Origin: Ureibacillus composti
GTDB taxonomy: Bacteria > Bacillota > Bacilli > Bacillales_A > Planococcaceae
Direction of reading: 5' to 3'
Assembly: GCA_030348875.1 (NCBI GenBank)
Contig: JAUCEP010000002.1
Span: forward strand, 2,497,001-2,561,000
DNA length: 64,000 bases
This document shows positions 27,076 to 35,480 of the stretch, in pieces. The notes beneath the pieces are model-generated. The model saw nothing but the letters and a program-made list of their open reading frames with translations, ran no database searches and was not told the origin of the DNA. The stretch's first letter is position 1, and every line of letters begins with the position of its first letter. The position numbers were made by a program, and so were the translations under genes.

Positions 27076-28038
27076 ATGCAGCAAAAGTTACATTTAATTC
27101 CGTATCAAGTGAACGAAGTGGTCGAAGTGGTCGAAGTAGTGCCAAAAGGTATTGAACTTATTGCAGCACCAAAAATTTGGGAGAATTCTAAAGGGAAGGG
27201 AATCACTGTTGCGATATTGGATACAGGGTGCGACGTCACCCATCCTGATTTGAGTGGACGTATTATCGGCGGACGGAATTTCACTGGTGATGATGATGGA
27301 CAACCTGATGTAGTTACTGATTATAGTGGCCATGGAACCCATGTGGCTGGCACAATTGCAGCCATCCATAACGGGACAGGAGTAGTTGGTGTTGCACCTG
27401 AAGCAAATTTATTGATTTTAAAAGTGCTTGATAAAAGCGGTTCAGGGCAATACGACTGGATTCTAAATGGAATTAACTATGCAGTTGAACAAAGAGTGGA
27501 TATCATCTCCATGAGCCTCGGCGGTTCGGTCGATGTACCTGAGTTGCACCAAGCTATTCAAAATGCAATCGCTAATCAAATTCTAATAGTTTGTGCTGCT
27601 GGTAATGAGGGAGATGGACAGAGTTCTTCAAATGAATTGGCCTATCCTGCCTGCTACAATGAAGTCATCAGCGTCGGATCCATTAATCTGCAACGCAGTT
27701 CTTCTAAATTTTCAAATTCGAATAATGAAGTAGACTTAGTAGCCCCTGGTGAAGAAATCCTTTCAACGTATTTAAACGGAACTTATGCAAAACTAAGCGG
27801 AACTTCGATGGCAACACCGCATGTATCCGGTGCACTTGCACTCATAAAAGAGATTGAAAACAGAAACTTTGAGCGAAATCTGACAGAGGCTGAGCTGTAT
27901 GCACAATTAATAAAGAGAACGATACCTCTAGGAAACTCGCCAAAACTTGACGGAAATGGAATGCTGTACTTAACAACAGAGGAATACTTATCAGATGTGT
28001 TCAACCAAAAATTATCTGCACAGGCGTTGAAAATATAA
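27076..28038 (+). CDS. Intracellular subtilisin-like serine protease (IspA type)
   Basis: 320 residues without a signal peptide. The N-terminal LIPY (HLIPYQVNEV) is the inhibitory propeptide motif of intracellular subtilisins. Catalytic triad: Asp in AILDTGCDVTHPDL, His in SGHGTHVAGT, Ser in LSGTSMATPHVSG; oxyanion Asn in AAGNEGDG. Cleaves cytoplasmic proteins after self-processing. Near the N-terminus a 9-bp tandem repeat gives VVEVVEVVEVV. The stop overlaps the start of the next gene by 1 bp, so the nuclease below is translationally coupled. Confidence 0.92.
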   Translation: MQQKLHLIPYQVNEVVEVVEVVPKGIELIAAPKIWENSKGKGITVAILDTGCDVTHPDLSGRIIGGRNFTGDDDGQPDVVTDYSGHGTHVAGTIAAIHNGTGVVGVAPEANLLILKVLDKSGSGQYDWILNGINYAVEQRVDIISMSLGGSVDVPELHQAIQNAIANQILIVCAAGNEGDGQSSSNELAYPACYNEVISVGSINLQRSSSKFSNSNNEVDLVAPGEEILSTYLNGTYAKLSGTSMATPHVSGALALIKEIENRNFERNLTEAELYAQLIKRTIPLGNSPKLDGNGMLYLTTEEYLSDVFNQKLSAQALKI

Positions 28039-28838
28039 TGGAAAAACTAGATTTGCTATACTGTGAATGGGAAACGGCCAAGTCAGACTTTTTAAACTAT
28101 AAGGAAAATCGACCCTATTTTGACGAAAAGAAAGATAAGGAAGTCAGAAATCAATACTATCAGAGCATTTCATTCACGGATGCTAATCTTTTAGGCAGCC
28201 TTCACACATTGCTTGAAAAAACACATACAGATCAGTTAAACTACAGCCCGCACCGTTATGTGTACCCTTGGGTTGATTTGCAGGAAAACGGTTCATTAAA
28301 AAGCCTTTATTCTGGAAATGGGATGGATCCACTTTCTGTCATAGAGCAGGACGTTCGGCTCCATGAAATGCAGGCAAAAGGGTTATTATCGGATGATCTA
28401 TTTAACTGTGAACATGTAGTGCCTCAATCATGGTTCGATAAAAAAGAACCAATGAGAGGAGACTTGCATCATCTATTCGCCTGCGAACCCACCTGCAATA
28501 GCAGTCGCAGCAACTACCCTTACTACGATTTCCAAGATTATATCCCTGAAGGATTAATTTTAGGAATCAAAGATGGCTGCGGCAAAGCAGAAGAAAGTAA
28601 ATTCGAACCAGAATACGGTAAAGGAATCGTTGCTAGAGCAACACTCTATTTCCTAATTCGCTATCCAAACACAATAAAAAAAGAACTAGAGAATGTCTCT
28701 TTATTGATAAAATGGCATCAATCTTTTCCAGTATCTATCTATGAAAAGCATCGCAACCTAGCTATCCATGAACTTCAAGGCAATCGGAACCCATTTATTG
28801 ATTTTCCAGAGATTGCAGAAAGTATCGTAAAAAGTTAA
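28038..28838 (+). CDS. Endonuclease I family nuclease (EndA/Bsn-like)
   Basis: 266 residues. Core motif CEHVVPQSWFDKKEPMRGDLHHLFACEPTCNSSRSNYPYYDF (about 128-169, given here in pieces: EHVVPQSWF, GDLHHLF, CNSSRSN) is the His-metal active site of the endonuclease I family, non-specific DNA/RNA nucleases. Family members are usually secreted; this one shows no signal peptide, so it may act inside the cell or be released by another route. Coupled to the upstream intracellular protease. Confidence 0.85.
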   Translation: MEKLDLLYCEWETAKSDFLNYKENRPYFDEKKDKEVRNQYYQSISFTDANLLGSLHTLLEKTHTDQLNYSPHRYVYPWVDLQENGSLKSLYSGNGMDPLSVIEQDVRLHEMQAKGLLSDDLFNCEHVVPQSWFDKKEPMRGDLHHLFACEPTCNSSRSNYPYYDFQDYIPEGLILGIKDGCGKAEESKFEPEYGKGIVARATLYFLIRYPNTIKKELENVSLLIKWHQSFPVSIYEKHRNLAIHELQGNRNPFIDFPEIAESIVKS

Positions 28839-28839
28839 A

Positions 28840-28879
28840 AACACTAATTTCCTTATAAAAGTACAAGAGAATTAGTGTT
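28840..28879 (+). terminator. Terminator of the protease-nuclease pair
   Basis: Stem AACACTAATT / AATTAGTGTT right after the nuclease stop. Confidence 0.75.
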
Positions 28880-29002
28880 CGCTATTTTATATTAAACGTA
28901 ATTAGTATAATTGCTACATGTAGTAAGTCAAGGTATTAAGGGTGATTGGTCATCTTTTGTTCCAAAACTTCGTTTCAAACGAAGGGAAAGGAGATGATTC
29001 CA

Positions 29003-29098
29003 TTGACAGTATATGAGTCTATAACGCTCATGTTTAGTTTCGCTACACTTATAGTAACGATTCTTGCATTGTCATTTACTTTTTCAAAAAAAAGGTAA
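29003..29098 (+). CDS. Small holin-like toxin (type I TA, Hol-Tox family), copy 1
   Basis: 31 codons from TTG at 29003, GGAG 9 bp upstream. The peptide has a polar N-terminus (MTVYESITLM), one hydrophobic helix and a basic tail SKKR, matching the TxpA/BhlA-like small toxins whose expression is held down by an antisense RNA. The 5' leader segment GGTGATTGG (28941-28949) can pair with CCAATCGCC (29143-29151) past the gene, typical of type I toxin mRNAs. A second copy of the whole locus is at 63761-64000. Confidence 0.75.
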   Translation: MTVYESITLMFSFATLIVTILALSFTFSKKR

Positions 29099-29134
29099 AC
29101 CACCCTCTATACCTTACACTGTAGGGTGATTTAC
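29095..29134 (+). terminator. Terminator hairpin of toxin copy 1
   Basis: Arms GTAAACCACCCT / AGGGTGATTTAC overlapping the stop codon; the same structure follows copy 2. Confidence 0.75.
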
Positions 29135-29176
29135 TAGTCCTGCCAATCGCCTTTAATGCGATAGGATTTGCTAAAG

Positions 29177-29211
29177 ACTGTTTAGTGTTCCAGCACTAAA
29201 CAGTTTTTTTA
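29177..29211. terminator. Second hairpin downstream of toxin copy 1
   Basis: Perfect stem ACTGTTTAGTG / CACTAAACAGT with seven Ts. On the plus strand it backs up the first terminator; an antisense RNA promoter would lie between the two. Confidence 0.7.
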
Positions 29212-29631
29212 CTTTATGATTACTATGACTTAAGTATACCACAATTCTCCCTACTTTCTACTAGTTCGATACATATTTCGATACACCCACTTAACTAAAT
29301 CTAAATTAGTTTATTAGATGTAATCAAAATTGGATACGCTTATTTTTTTGAAGAAAAACAACAATAAAATAAAAACAGAGGTCTTTAAATAAGAGCAGTT
29401 CAACATACTTATGTTTTCTTCTTAAACTAACCTACCCGTTAGTTAAGGATTACACTTTAAGGCGTGTACCTTTTGCTTGTCTATTTTATTTACTGTTACT
29501 CTCCATTAAATGGCCCAACAAGGAAAAACGAGTTCCTAAATGAACGCGCGCCCTATTATTGAATAGCGAAATGGGTATTATTAAATAATTTTAGGAGATT
29601 TTCGTCTGTATTTATTTATACAAAGTTCTTC
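29212..29631. other. Gene-free gap
   Basis: No gene seen. Contains a small inverted repeat (AACTAAC / GTTAGTT near 29425) and a GC-rich motif at 29542-29566 that also occurs at 26206 and 26826. Confidence 0.5.
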
Positions 29632-30033
29632 TTATTTCCCTGTTACACTAAATTGCTTAATTCGTTCACCAATTTCGTCACGAACACGCTGAAATTCGGA
29701 CCAATCTTTTCCAGCTGGGTCATCAAATCCCCAATGTTCACGTTTAACATGTGGTGGTGTGATTGGACATTTATCAGCAGCATCTCCACATAATGTAACT
29801 ACCAAATCAGCATTATTTAAAATTTCTAGGTTAATAATATCTGATGTTTGACCGGAAATATCAATATCAGCTTCTTTCATGGCCTTTACAGCGTTTGGGT
29901 TTAATCCATGTGCTTCTATACCAGCACTGTATACACTCCACTCATCACCTAGATATTTCTTTGCCCAACCTTCTGCCATTTGGCTTCTGCAAGAGTTTCC
30001 TGTACATAAGAAGTAAATTGATTGTTTTGACAT
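29632..30033 (-). CDS. arsC: Arsenate reductase, thioredoxin-dependent
   Basis: 133 residues with the low-molecular-weight phosphatase-like P-loop CTGNSCRS (Cys 10, Arg 16) and the relay Cys pair in [11 protein letters not shown] (about 82 and 89) of the Staphylococcus pI258/Bacillus ArsC type. Reduces As(V) to As(III), which ArsB then expels. Last gene of arsR-arsI-arsB-arsC. Confidence 0.95.
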   Translation of the reverse strand: MSKQSIYFLCTGNSCRSQMAEGWAKKYLGDEWSVYSAGIEAHGLNPNAVKAMKEADIDISGQTSDIINLEILNNADLVVTLCGDAADKCPITPPHVKREHWGFDDPAGKDWSEFQRVRDEIGERIKQFSVTGK

Positions 30034-30046
30034 AACATAATTCTCC

Positions 30047-31342
30047 TTAGTTAATTAATAATGATAGATATAATCCCAATAACGTAATAAATAAAATTGG
30101 GATTGTTAAGACAATACCTGTTTTGAAATATGTTCCCCATGAAATCTTAACTCCTTTTAAAGATAAGACATGAAGCCACACTAAAGTCGCTAACGAACCG
30201 ATTGGTGTAATTTTCGGACCTAAATCAGAACCAATAACGTTAGCGTAAATAAGAGCCTCTCTTACAGTTCCAGAAGTAGTTGTTTCTGCGATTGCTAATG
30301 CGTCTATCATTACAGTTGGCATATTATTCATCAAAGACGATAAGAAAGCTGCTATAAAGCCCATGCCTACTGTTGCAACAAATAAACCTTGTTCAGCAGT
30401 TGCTTGAATGACACTAGCTAATGATTCCGTTAGCCAAGCATTCCCCAAACCATATACAACCACATACATACCAATCGAGAAAAATACAATATTCCACGGT
30501 GCGCCTTTTACAACTACTTTTGTATTAACAACACTACTTCTTCTAGCCATGATTAAAAAGAAGATAGCGATGATTCCGGCTACAATAGATACTGGTGTGT
30601 TAATAAACTCACTCGTAAAGTAACCGATTAATAATAAGCCAAGCACATACCAAGAAAGATGGAACATTTTTAAATCCTTAATTGCTTCGTGTGGTTTTCT
30701 TAATTTTGATAACTCGTACTCTCTAGGAATACTTTTTCTAAAATAAACTAATAATACCGTAATTGTTGCTACTAAAGAAAAAATATTTGGAAGAATCATT
30801 CTTGAGGCATACTCAACAAACCCGATATTAAAGAAATCTGCCGATACAATGTTAACTAAGTTACTTACTACAAAAGGTAGAGATGTCGTATCTGCAATAA
30901 ATCCACTCGCCATTATGAATGGAAAAATCATCTGTTCTTTAAATTTCAAGTTACGAACCATTGCTAAAACAATTGGTGTCAAAATTAAAGCTGCACCATC
31001 ATTTGCGAATAGCGCTGCAACAATTGCGCCTAAAATACTTACAAGGACAAACATTTTAATCCCATTACCATTTGCAACTCTTGCCATATGTAAAGCTGCC
31101 CACTCAAATAACCCTATTTCATCTAAAATTAATGAGATAAGAATAATTGCCACAAATGATAGTGTTGCATTCCAAGTAATGCCGATTACTTCATTCACAT
31201 CGTTAAAATCGACTACCCCTAATAGTAAAGCTACAATAGCACCGCCACATGCACTCCAACCTATATTTAATCCCTTTGGCTGCCAGATAACGAGAATAAG
31301 TGTTGCTAAAAAAATTATTGTTGCTAAAATTGCTGTAATCAC
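30047..31342 (-). CDS. arsB: Arsenite efflux transporter
   Basis: 431 residues, about twelve membrane helices, ArsB family of the ion-transporter superfamily. Marker segments are [37 protein letters not shown] and [15 protein letters not shown]. Exports As(III) and antimonite using the proton gradient. The ATG is 37 bp past arsI. Confidence 0.93.
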   Translation of the reverse strand: MITAILATIIFLATLILVIWQPKGLNIGWSACGGAIVALLLGVVDFNDVNEVIGITWNATLSFVAIILISLILDEIGLFEWAALHMARVANGNGIKMFVLVSILGAIVAALFANDGAALILTPIVLAMVRNLKFKEQMIFPFIMASGFIADTTSLPFVVSNLVNIVSADFFNIGFVEYASRMILPNIFSLVATITVLLVYFRKSIPREYELSKLRKPHEAIKDLKMFHLSWYVLGLLLIGYFTSEFINTPVSIVAGIIAIFFLIMARRSSVVNTKVVVKGAPWNIVFFSIGMYVVVYGLGNAWLTESLASVIQATAEQGLFVATVGMGFIAAFLSSLMNNMPTVMIDALAIAETTTSGTVREALIYANVIGSDLGPKITPIGSLATLVWLHVLSLKGVKISWGTYFKTGIVLTIPILFITLLGLYLSLLIN

Positions 31343-31379
31343 TAAACTTAACCTCCATCACAAATACACTTTCTTTTTA

Positions 31380-31817
31380 CTAGCAACAAGAACTACTTGT
31401 ATTTCCATTAGGAACTACACAACATGAAGTAGATTCGATTTTATGAATATTACTATCAGCCTTAGTAAAGAAAAACTCCCACTCATTACCATCTGGATCT
31501 GTCACCCAAAATTTATCTTGTACGGCATAACAACATGTTGTATCCATCTCATCACGTGCGAAAAACCCTTCTTTTTCGAGTCTTTCCTTATGAATAGTAA
31601 TTTCTTCGCTTGTTTCAACTTGAAAACCAAAATGATTTACTTGATTCCCCTTCACTTCATCACGAACATTTAGAGTAAAGTTTAGCCCCGGATTTTCTAA
31701 TAAAAACTTGGCATAATCATGTTTTACTTTTACTGGCGAAACACCAAATACCTTTTGATAAAACTCAATCGACTTCTCTAAATTCGTAACATTAATTCCA
31801 ACATGAACGTATTTCAT
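31380..31817 (-). CDS. arsI: ArsI/CadI-type vicinal oxygen chelate protein, probable C-As lyase
   Basis: 145 residues, glyoxalase/bleomycin fold. VHVGINVTNLEKSIEFYQKVFG at the start supplies the first metal His; NHFGFQVE the second; DPDGNEWEFF the Glu. The TTCCYA pair matches the adjacent Cys that bind trivalent organoarsenicals in ArsI, which splits the C-As bond of methylarsenite using Fe(II) and O2. Unusual tail: four Cys in SCCVVPNGNTSSSCC, resembling the tail of the neighbouring ArsR. Confidence 0.88.
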   Translation of the reverse strand: MKYVHVGINVTNLEKSIEFYQKVFGVSPVKVKHDYAKFLLENPGLNFTLNVRDEVKGNQVNHFGFQVETSEEITIHKERLEKEGFFARDEMDTTCCYAVQDKFWVTDPDGNEWEFFFTKADSNIHKIESTSCCVVPNGNTSSSCC

Positions 31818-31846
31818 AATAAATTCCTCCCTATGTTATATGCTTA

Positions 31847-31862
31847 ATCAAAAAAATTTGAT
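31847..31862. promoter_or_regulatory. ArsR operator candidate 1 (arsR-arsI gap)
   Basis: 16-bp inverted repeat ATCAA-N6-TTGAT between arsR and arsI. Identical half-sites and spacing occur at 32210-32225 and 32269-32284. Confidence 0.65.
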
Positions 31863-31878
31863 TTAATAGCTAAAAAAA

Positions 31879-32193
31879 TTAGCAGCAGCTACCTTTTCCA
31901 GTTTTTCTAAATACACAACAAAGTTCTTCAGATAATAAATTGTTTACTTCATCATCATTCAAATCATAATAACTCCAAGTTCCTTTAGTCTCCTTTTTTA
32001 TCAAATTTGCATCCAATAAAATTTTAAGGTGATAAGAAAGTTTAGATTGGGTCATTCCAAAAGTTTCTGTTAAATCGCATACGCATGTTTGCCCTTTTTG
32101 ACAAAGTACGTACATGATTTCTAATCGTTTCTGATCGGCTAAAGCCTTAAATTTCTTTTCATATTGTTCGAACTGATTTGTCATTACAGTCAT
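31879..32193 (-). CDS. arsR: Arsenic-responsive repressor, ArsR/SmtB family
   Basis: About 104 residues, winged helix. TCVCDL (start of the alpha-3 helix) is the As(III)-sensing motif, followed by the recognition helix MTQSKLSYHLKILLDANL. Start ATG at 32193 with AAAGGA upstream. The C-terminus carries CCVFRKTGKGSCC, four further Cys. Represses its own operon until arsenite binds. Confidence 0.92.
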   Translation of the reverse strand: MTVMTNQFEQYEKKFKALADQKRLEIMYVLCQKGQTCVCDLTETFGMTQSKLSYHLKILLDANLIKKETKGTWSYYDLNDDEVNNLLSEELCCVFRKTGKGSCC

Positions 32194-32209
32194 GTTCGCT
32201 TTTCCTTTC

Positions 32210-32225
32210 ATCAATTTTTTTTGAT
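32210..32225. promoter_or_regulatory. ArsR operator candidate 2
   Basis: ATCAA-N6-TTGAT just upstream of the arsR start. Confidence 0.65.
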
Positions 32226-32268
32226 ATATAGAGTATAAACAAATTAATTCTGAATATGCAACTAATAA

Positions 32269-32284
32269 ATCAAAATTTTTTGAT
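32269..32284. promoter_or_regulatory. ArsR operator candidate 3
   Basis: ATCAA-N6-TTGAT about 59 bp upstream of candidate 2, likely over the arsR promoter. Confidence 0.65.
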
Positions 32285-32287
32285 CTA

Positions 32288-32405
32288 TTATAATGACTCA
32301 GAGCTATACGTTAAAAATCAGCCCAGAGGTTGGTATCCGATTACTTACACGTATAAAGCAGGCGGTGTAGATTACGCAGCTGTGGAATTCGACGGAAAAA
32401 AGTAA
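32288..32405 (+). pseudogene. Possible gene-end remnant
   Basis: About 38 codons without a start, protein-like (GWYPITYTYKAGGVDYAAVEF), ending at the TAA at 32403. No family recognised. It sits right behind the arsR promoter and may be the severed end of an older gene. Confidence 0.35.
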
Positions 32406-32574
32406 TAGAACGAGAACTTGAGTAAGTAATTTTTTTAAAGAAACGGCTCTAATCGAGTAGTTTTTATTTTTGCCATTCTTCAGTGCTTCACCGTCCCATC
32501 TTACAATTATATGAATTATAAATTAGGAGATGATTATATTAAAGATTAATTACTAAACATCACTAAAACTAGCT

Positions 32575-32700
32575 TGGTCACTGGCGTAATCTTGTTATAT
32601 GGATCAATATTTTATATGGTCTTTGTTCAAGAGTTCCCTTATGACGAAGAGTTGCATGAACAGGCGAGAATAGCCCGAGAGAATGCTGAGATACGATAGG
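32575..32700 (+). pseudogene. Possible decayed small membrane protein
   Basis: A short frame with a hydrophobic stretch (LVTGVILLYGSIFYMVFVQEF) followed by a charged tail (EELHEQARIARENAEIR), ending near 32697. A GGAG ribosome-like site lies upstream but in-frame starts are blocked by stops. Otherwise the 32406-32769 stretch looks empty. Confidence 0.3.
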
Positions 32701-32769
32701 AACTACTGAAAGAACTTGAATTGGTGGAAGATTGAAGGTCACCAATGCTCTTGCTCTTTAATGGTCTTA

Positions 32770-33438
32770 CTATTTTTTTAGAAAAGAGAAAAGTCCTTTT
32801 TCCTTTTCCTTCTTTTGTTCTTCATATTCTGTAATTTGTTGTTCGTGTTGTCGAAAGTTAATTCGATTAAGCGTATTCATAATGGCATTGTTTTGTTGTT
32901 CTACACGGTCTAGTTGTCGAGTGGAAAGTGATACAGGTTCATTTGCCTTTTCAATAAGATAACTCATCATATTCCCAAGCTCATTCTTTAATGTTTCATT
33001 TTGTTCCATTAATAATTCATTTTGTTTTCGTTGTGCTTGGATAAGTTCTAGTAATTGTGTATTTTGCTGTTCAATTCCAGCGACATGTGTAACTAATATT
33101 TCCATCGAGTTTGCTAATTCATTATATTTTCCTTGGTCGACTACTCGAGGCGTTAGGGTTTCTGTAGGTTGCCAATCATTTGTAAGTGTCTCTACTTCAA
33201 ATCCTGGAGATGTCAACAGTTGTGCTGCTTCATTTAATTTGACACCACGATTTTTATTTAATAAGATTAATGCTTTAATTATTTCAATATCTCGGTCTGA
33301 ATATTCACGATGACTCCGAGCATTTCGTTTAACTTTATAACCATTTTTCTCCAAAACGGATATATAATAGTTTATCTTTTGTTTGCTGATACCAACCTGT
33401 TGTGCAACCGCTGCAGTTGCATATGTATTACTAGCCAT
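32770..33438 (-). CDS. MerR-like helix-turn-helix / coiled-coil protein (RacA/DUF3967-like)
   Basis: About 222 residues. N-terminal MerR-type DNA-binding domain (YATAAVAQQVGISKQKINYYISVLEKNGYK ... HREYSDRDIEIIKAL), then a long Gln/Glu-rich coiled coil (about 95-160) and a basic C-terminus ending LFSFLKK. This build resembles RacA and plasmid-borne DUF3967 proteins that link DNA to other structures, rather than a metal-sensing MerR. I take ATG at 33438 with AAAGGAG upstream; spacing is long. Single gene. Confidence 0.7.
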   Translation of the reverse strand: MASNTYATAAVAQQVGISKQKINYYISVLEKNGYKVKRNARSHREYSDRDIEIIKALILLNKNRGVKLNEAAQLLTSPGFEVETLTNDWQPTETLTPRVVDQGKYNELANSMEILVTHVAGIEQQNTQLLELIQAQRKQNELLMEQNETLKNELGNMMSYLIEKANEPVSLSTRQLDRVEQQNNAIMNTLNRINFRQHEQQITEYEEQKKEKEKGLFSFLKK

Positions 33439-33510
33439 ACACTTTGTTGCTCCTTTACCTTGCTGTATATGTATTTGTATCAAGTATATCACTATTTCCC
33501 CATAATTGTT

Positions 33511-33709
33511 CTACTCTAACAAAATTTTCAAGTATATAATGATCATGAATATACTTACCGACCATCCATTCGTTACATCAATTCCTAAACTATTGATGTC
33601 AGTTAAAATTCCTCTCTTTCCAGTGAGTACGCATATAATATACCCTCCAACAAATACTGTACCTACAACACTAGTAACGACTAATTTTACACTCCTTTTT
33701 AATTTTCAT
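33511..33709 (-). pseudogene. Small membrane protein gene with homopolymer frameshift
   Basis: ATG at 33709 with GAAGGG 5 bp upstream. After four As where three are needed, the frame breaks; past that point about 60 codons read as a protein with a hydrophobic N-terminal helix (KLVVTSVVGTVFVGGYIICVL) and a second near the C-terminus. The span of 199 bp confirms one extra base. Either a fresh pseudogene or a sequencing error in a homopolymer. Confidence 0.5.
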
Positions 33710-33933
33710 GAATGCCCTTCAAAAATTAACCAATTTTCCTTTTTCTATCAACAATCAAATGGGAAAAGTACATTTGGACAAACTCAGCCATGAATTTAGG
33801 ATTTCTAATGGACATTCTAATTAAAACTCTAGCTGTGGATGTTAGAGTAATATCTAATGCGTGTGTAAATTGCATAATACATCGTAGTTTTTTCGTTTGA
33901 AGCGAATGGTTACTTAGCTTGTTTCCCTAATTT

Positions 33934-34101
33934 AGAAGAATTTGAGAACTTGAGTTATTTCAAGCATGAGCTTGAACTGTAAATCGAATACTACAATCCC
34001 AAACATTATAAAGGGAAATTAAAAAGGATTGAGTCCGGTACAATACCGAATTCAATCCTAAATAGCTACTTAATAGAATGTCTACTTTTTAGGGTCACTT
34101 C
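33934..34101 (+). mobile_element. Second, decayed IS3-family transposase remnant
   Basis: Same 3' segment as at 26643-26819 (KGKLK...SPVQYR region and a right-end sequence TTTTTAGGGTCACTTCA), but with an in-frame stop (TAT to TAA) and an extra A in a run. Same orientation as the other copy. Confidence 0.75.
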
Positions 34102-34123
34102 ATAATACGCGCCGCTTTTCTCT

Positions 34124-35464
34124 TTATGATTTCATAAACGAAAGAGCAATTTCTTCGTTATCATCATCGTTGTTATAAGCAGGTTCATTATGTGTACTAA
34201 TATCTAAACCTGTAATTTCCTCTTCTTCTGATACGCGAAGTGGCGTAAAGATTGAAATAATTTTCAATACAACATATGTGCCAACGACCGTTAAAGCAAT
34301 TGATACGCCAACACCCGTTAATTGATGTAACATTTGTTCCGGATTGCCGTAAAACAAACCATTTGCACCTGCTTCATTTACAGAAGTCGTTGCAAATAAC
34401 CCTGTCGCAACAGCACCCCAAATACCAGCCATACCATGTACACCAAATGCATCTAATGTATCATCGTATTTTAATTTTGCTTTAATAAATTTAATGCTAA
34501 AATATGCAACCGGAGCGCCTAAGAAACCGATGATTAAAGCAGAAGGAATAGTTACAAAACCCGCTCCCGGTGTAATTGCTACCAACCCTGCGATCGCACC
34601 CGTTGCTGTCCCAACAAGTGTCGGTCTTTTCGTTAGTGCCCATTCAATAACAAGCCATCCTAAACCACCCGCTGCACCTGCAACATGTGTATTTAAAATG
34701 ACGAGTGATGTCAATGAACCTGAAGCAAGCGCACTACCACCATTAAAGCCGAACCACCCAAACCATAATGTTGCTGCGCCAAATAAGAAGAATACAATAT
34801 TGTGTGGCTTTTCACTGTTACGGCGTCTACGTGGACCGATAATTAATGCGGCTACAAGGGCAGCTACACCAGATGTAATATGAACAACTGTACCACCTGC
34901 AAAGTCAAGCTCACCCATTTGTGCTAACCATCCACCACCCCATACAGCATGTGCCATAGGTGCATAAACAATTGTAGGCCATAATACACAGAACGGAATC
35001 CATGCTTTAAATGAAATACGTCCTGAAATACCACCTGAAATAATTGCTACTGTGATCGCGACATAAACGATTTGTAACGCTGCAAATAAATAATGCGGAA
35101 TCGTTAAGCCATCATATGCTGCGCCGTCGACACCTTTCATTCCTAAATAATCTAAACCACCAATAAATCCACCTAAACTTGTACCATAGCTTAACGTATA
35201 ACCCCATAGTACCCAAACGATACTTACGATAATTAAACTAACAAAGCTATGCATTAACGTTGAGACAACGTTCCGTTCACTTACTAAGCCGCCGTAAAAT
35301 AGCGCTAAACCTGGTACATGCATAAAGAGTACTAACCCCATCGCTACAATAATCCACGTCGTATCTCCTGTATCAATTACACCTTCTTCTGCAGCAAAAG
35401 TTGCTGGTGCAAAAAGAACACTTATAAACGTAATAGTGAATAAAGTAATTAATAATCTTTTCAT
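34124..35464 (-). CDS. amt: Ammonium transporter, Amt family
   Basis: About 446 residues. A signal-like N-terminus (MKRLLITLFTITFISVLFAPATFAAEEG) precedes eleven membrane helices. Amt hallmarks: ALFYGGLV, HITSGVAALVAAL with the first twin His, FNGGSALASG, and DAFGVHGMAGIWGAVATGLFA with the second His. Start ATG at 35464 after GGAGG. Moves ammonium inward. Follows the amine oxidase and a small membrane protein on the same strand; no GlnK gene adjoins. Confidence 0.92.
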   Translation of the reverse strand: MKRLLITLFTITFISVLFAPATFAAEEGVIDTGDTTWIIVAMGLVLFMHVPGLALFYGGLVSERNVVSTLMHSFVSLIIVSIVWVLWGYTLSYGTSLGGFIGGLDYLGMKGVDGAAYDGLTIPHYLFAALQIVYVAITVAIISGGISGRISFKAWIPFCVLWPTIVYAPMAHAVWGGGWLAQMGELDFAGGTVVHITSGVAALVAALIIGPRRRRNSEKPHNIVFFLFGAATLWFGWFGFNGGSALASGSLTSLVILNTHVAGAAGGLGWLVIEWALTKRPTLVGTATGAIAGLVAITPGAGFVTIPSALIIGFLGAPVAYFSIKFIKAKLKYDDTLDAFGVHGMAGIWGAVATGLFATTSVNEAGANGLFYGNPEQMLHQLTGVGVSIALTVVGTYVVLKIISIFTPLRVSEEEEITGLDISTHNEPAYNNDDDNEEIALSFMKS

Positions 35465-35480
35465 GATTCCACCTCCAAAT

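Noticed and set aside
33506-33793. 95-codon plus-strand frame
   Set aside because: It mirrors the broken minus-strand small membrane gene, which has the ribosome site and protein-like sequence.
26643-34101. Functional composite transposon
   Set aside because: Both IS3 copies lack most of the transposase and the left ends, so they cannot mobilise the segment now.
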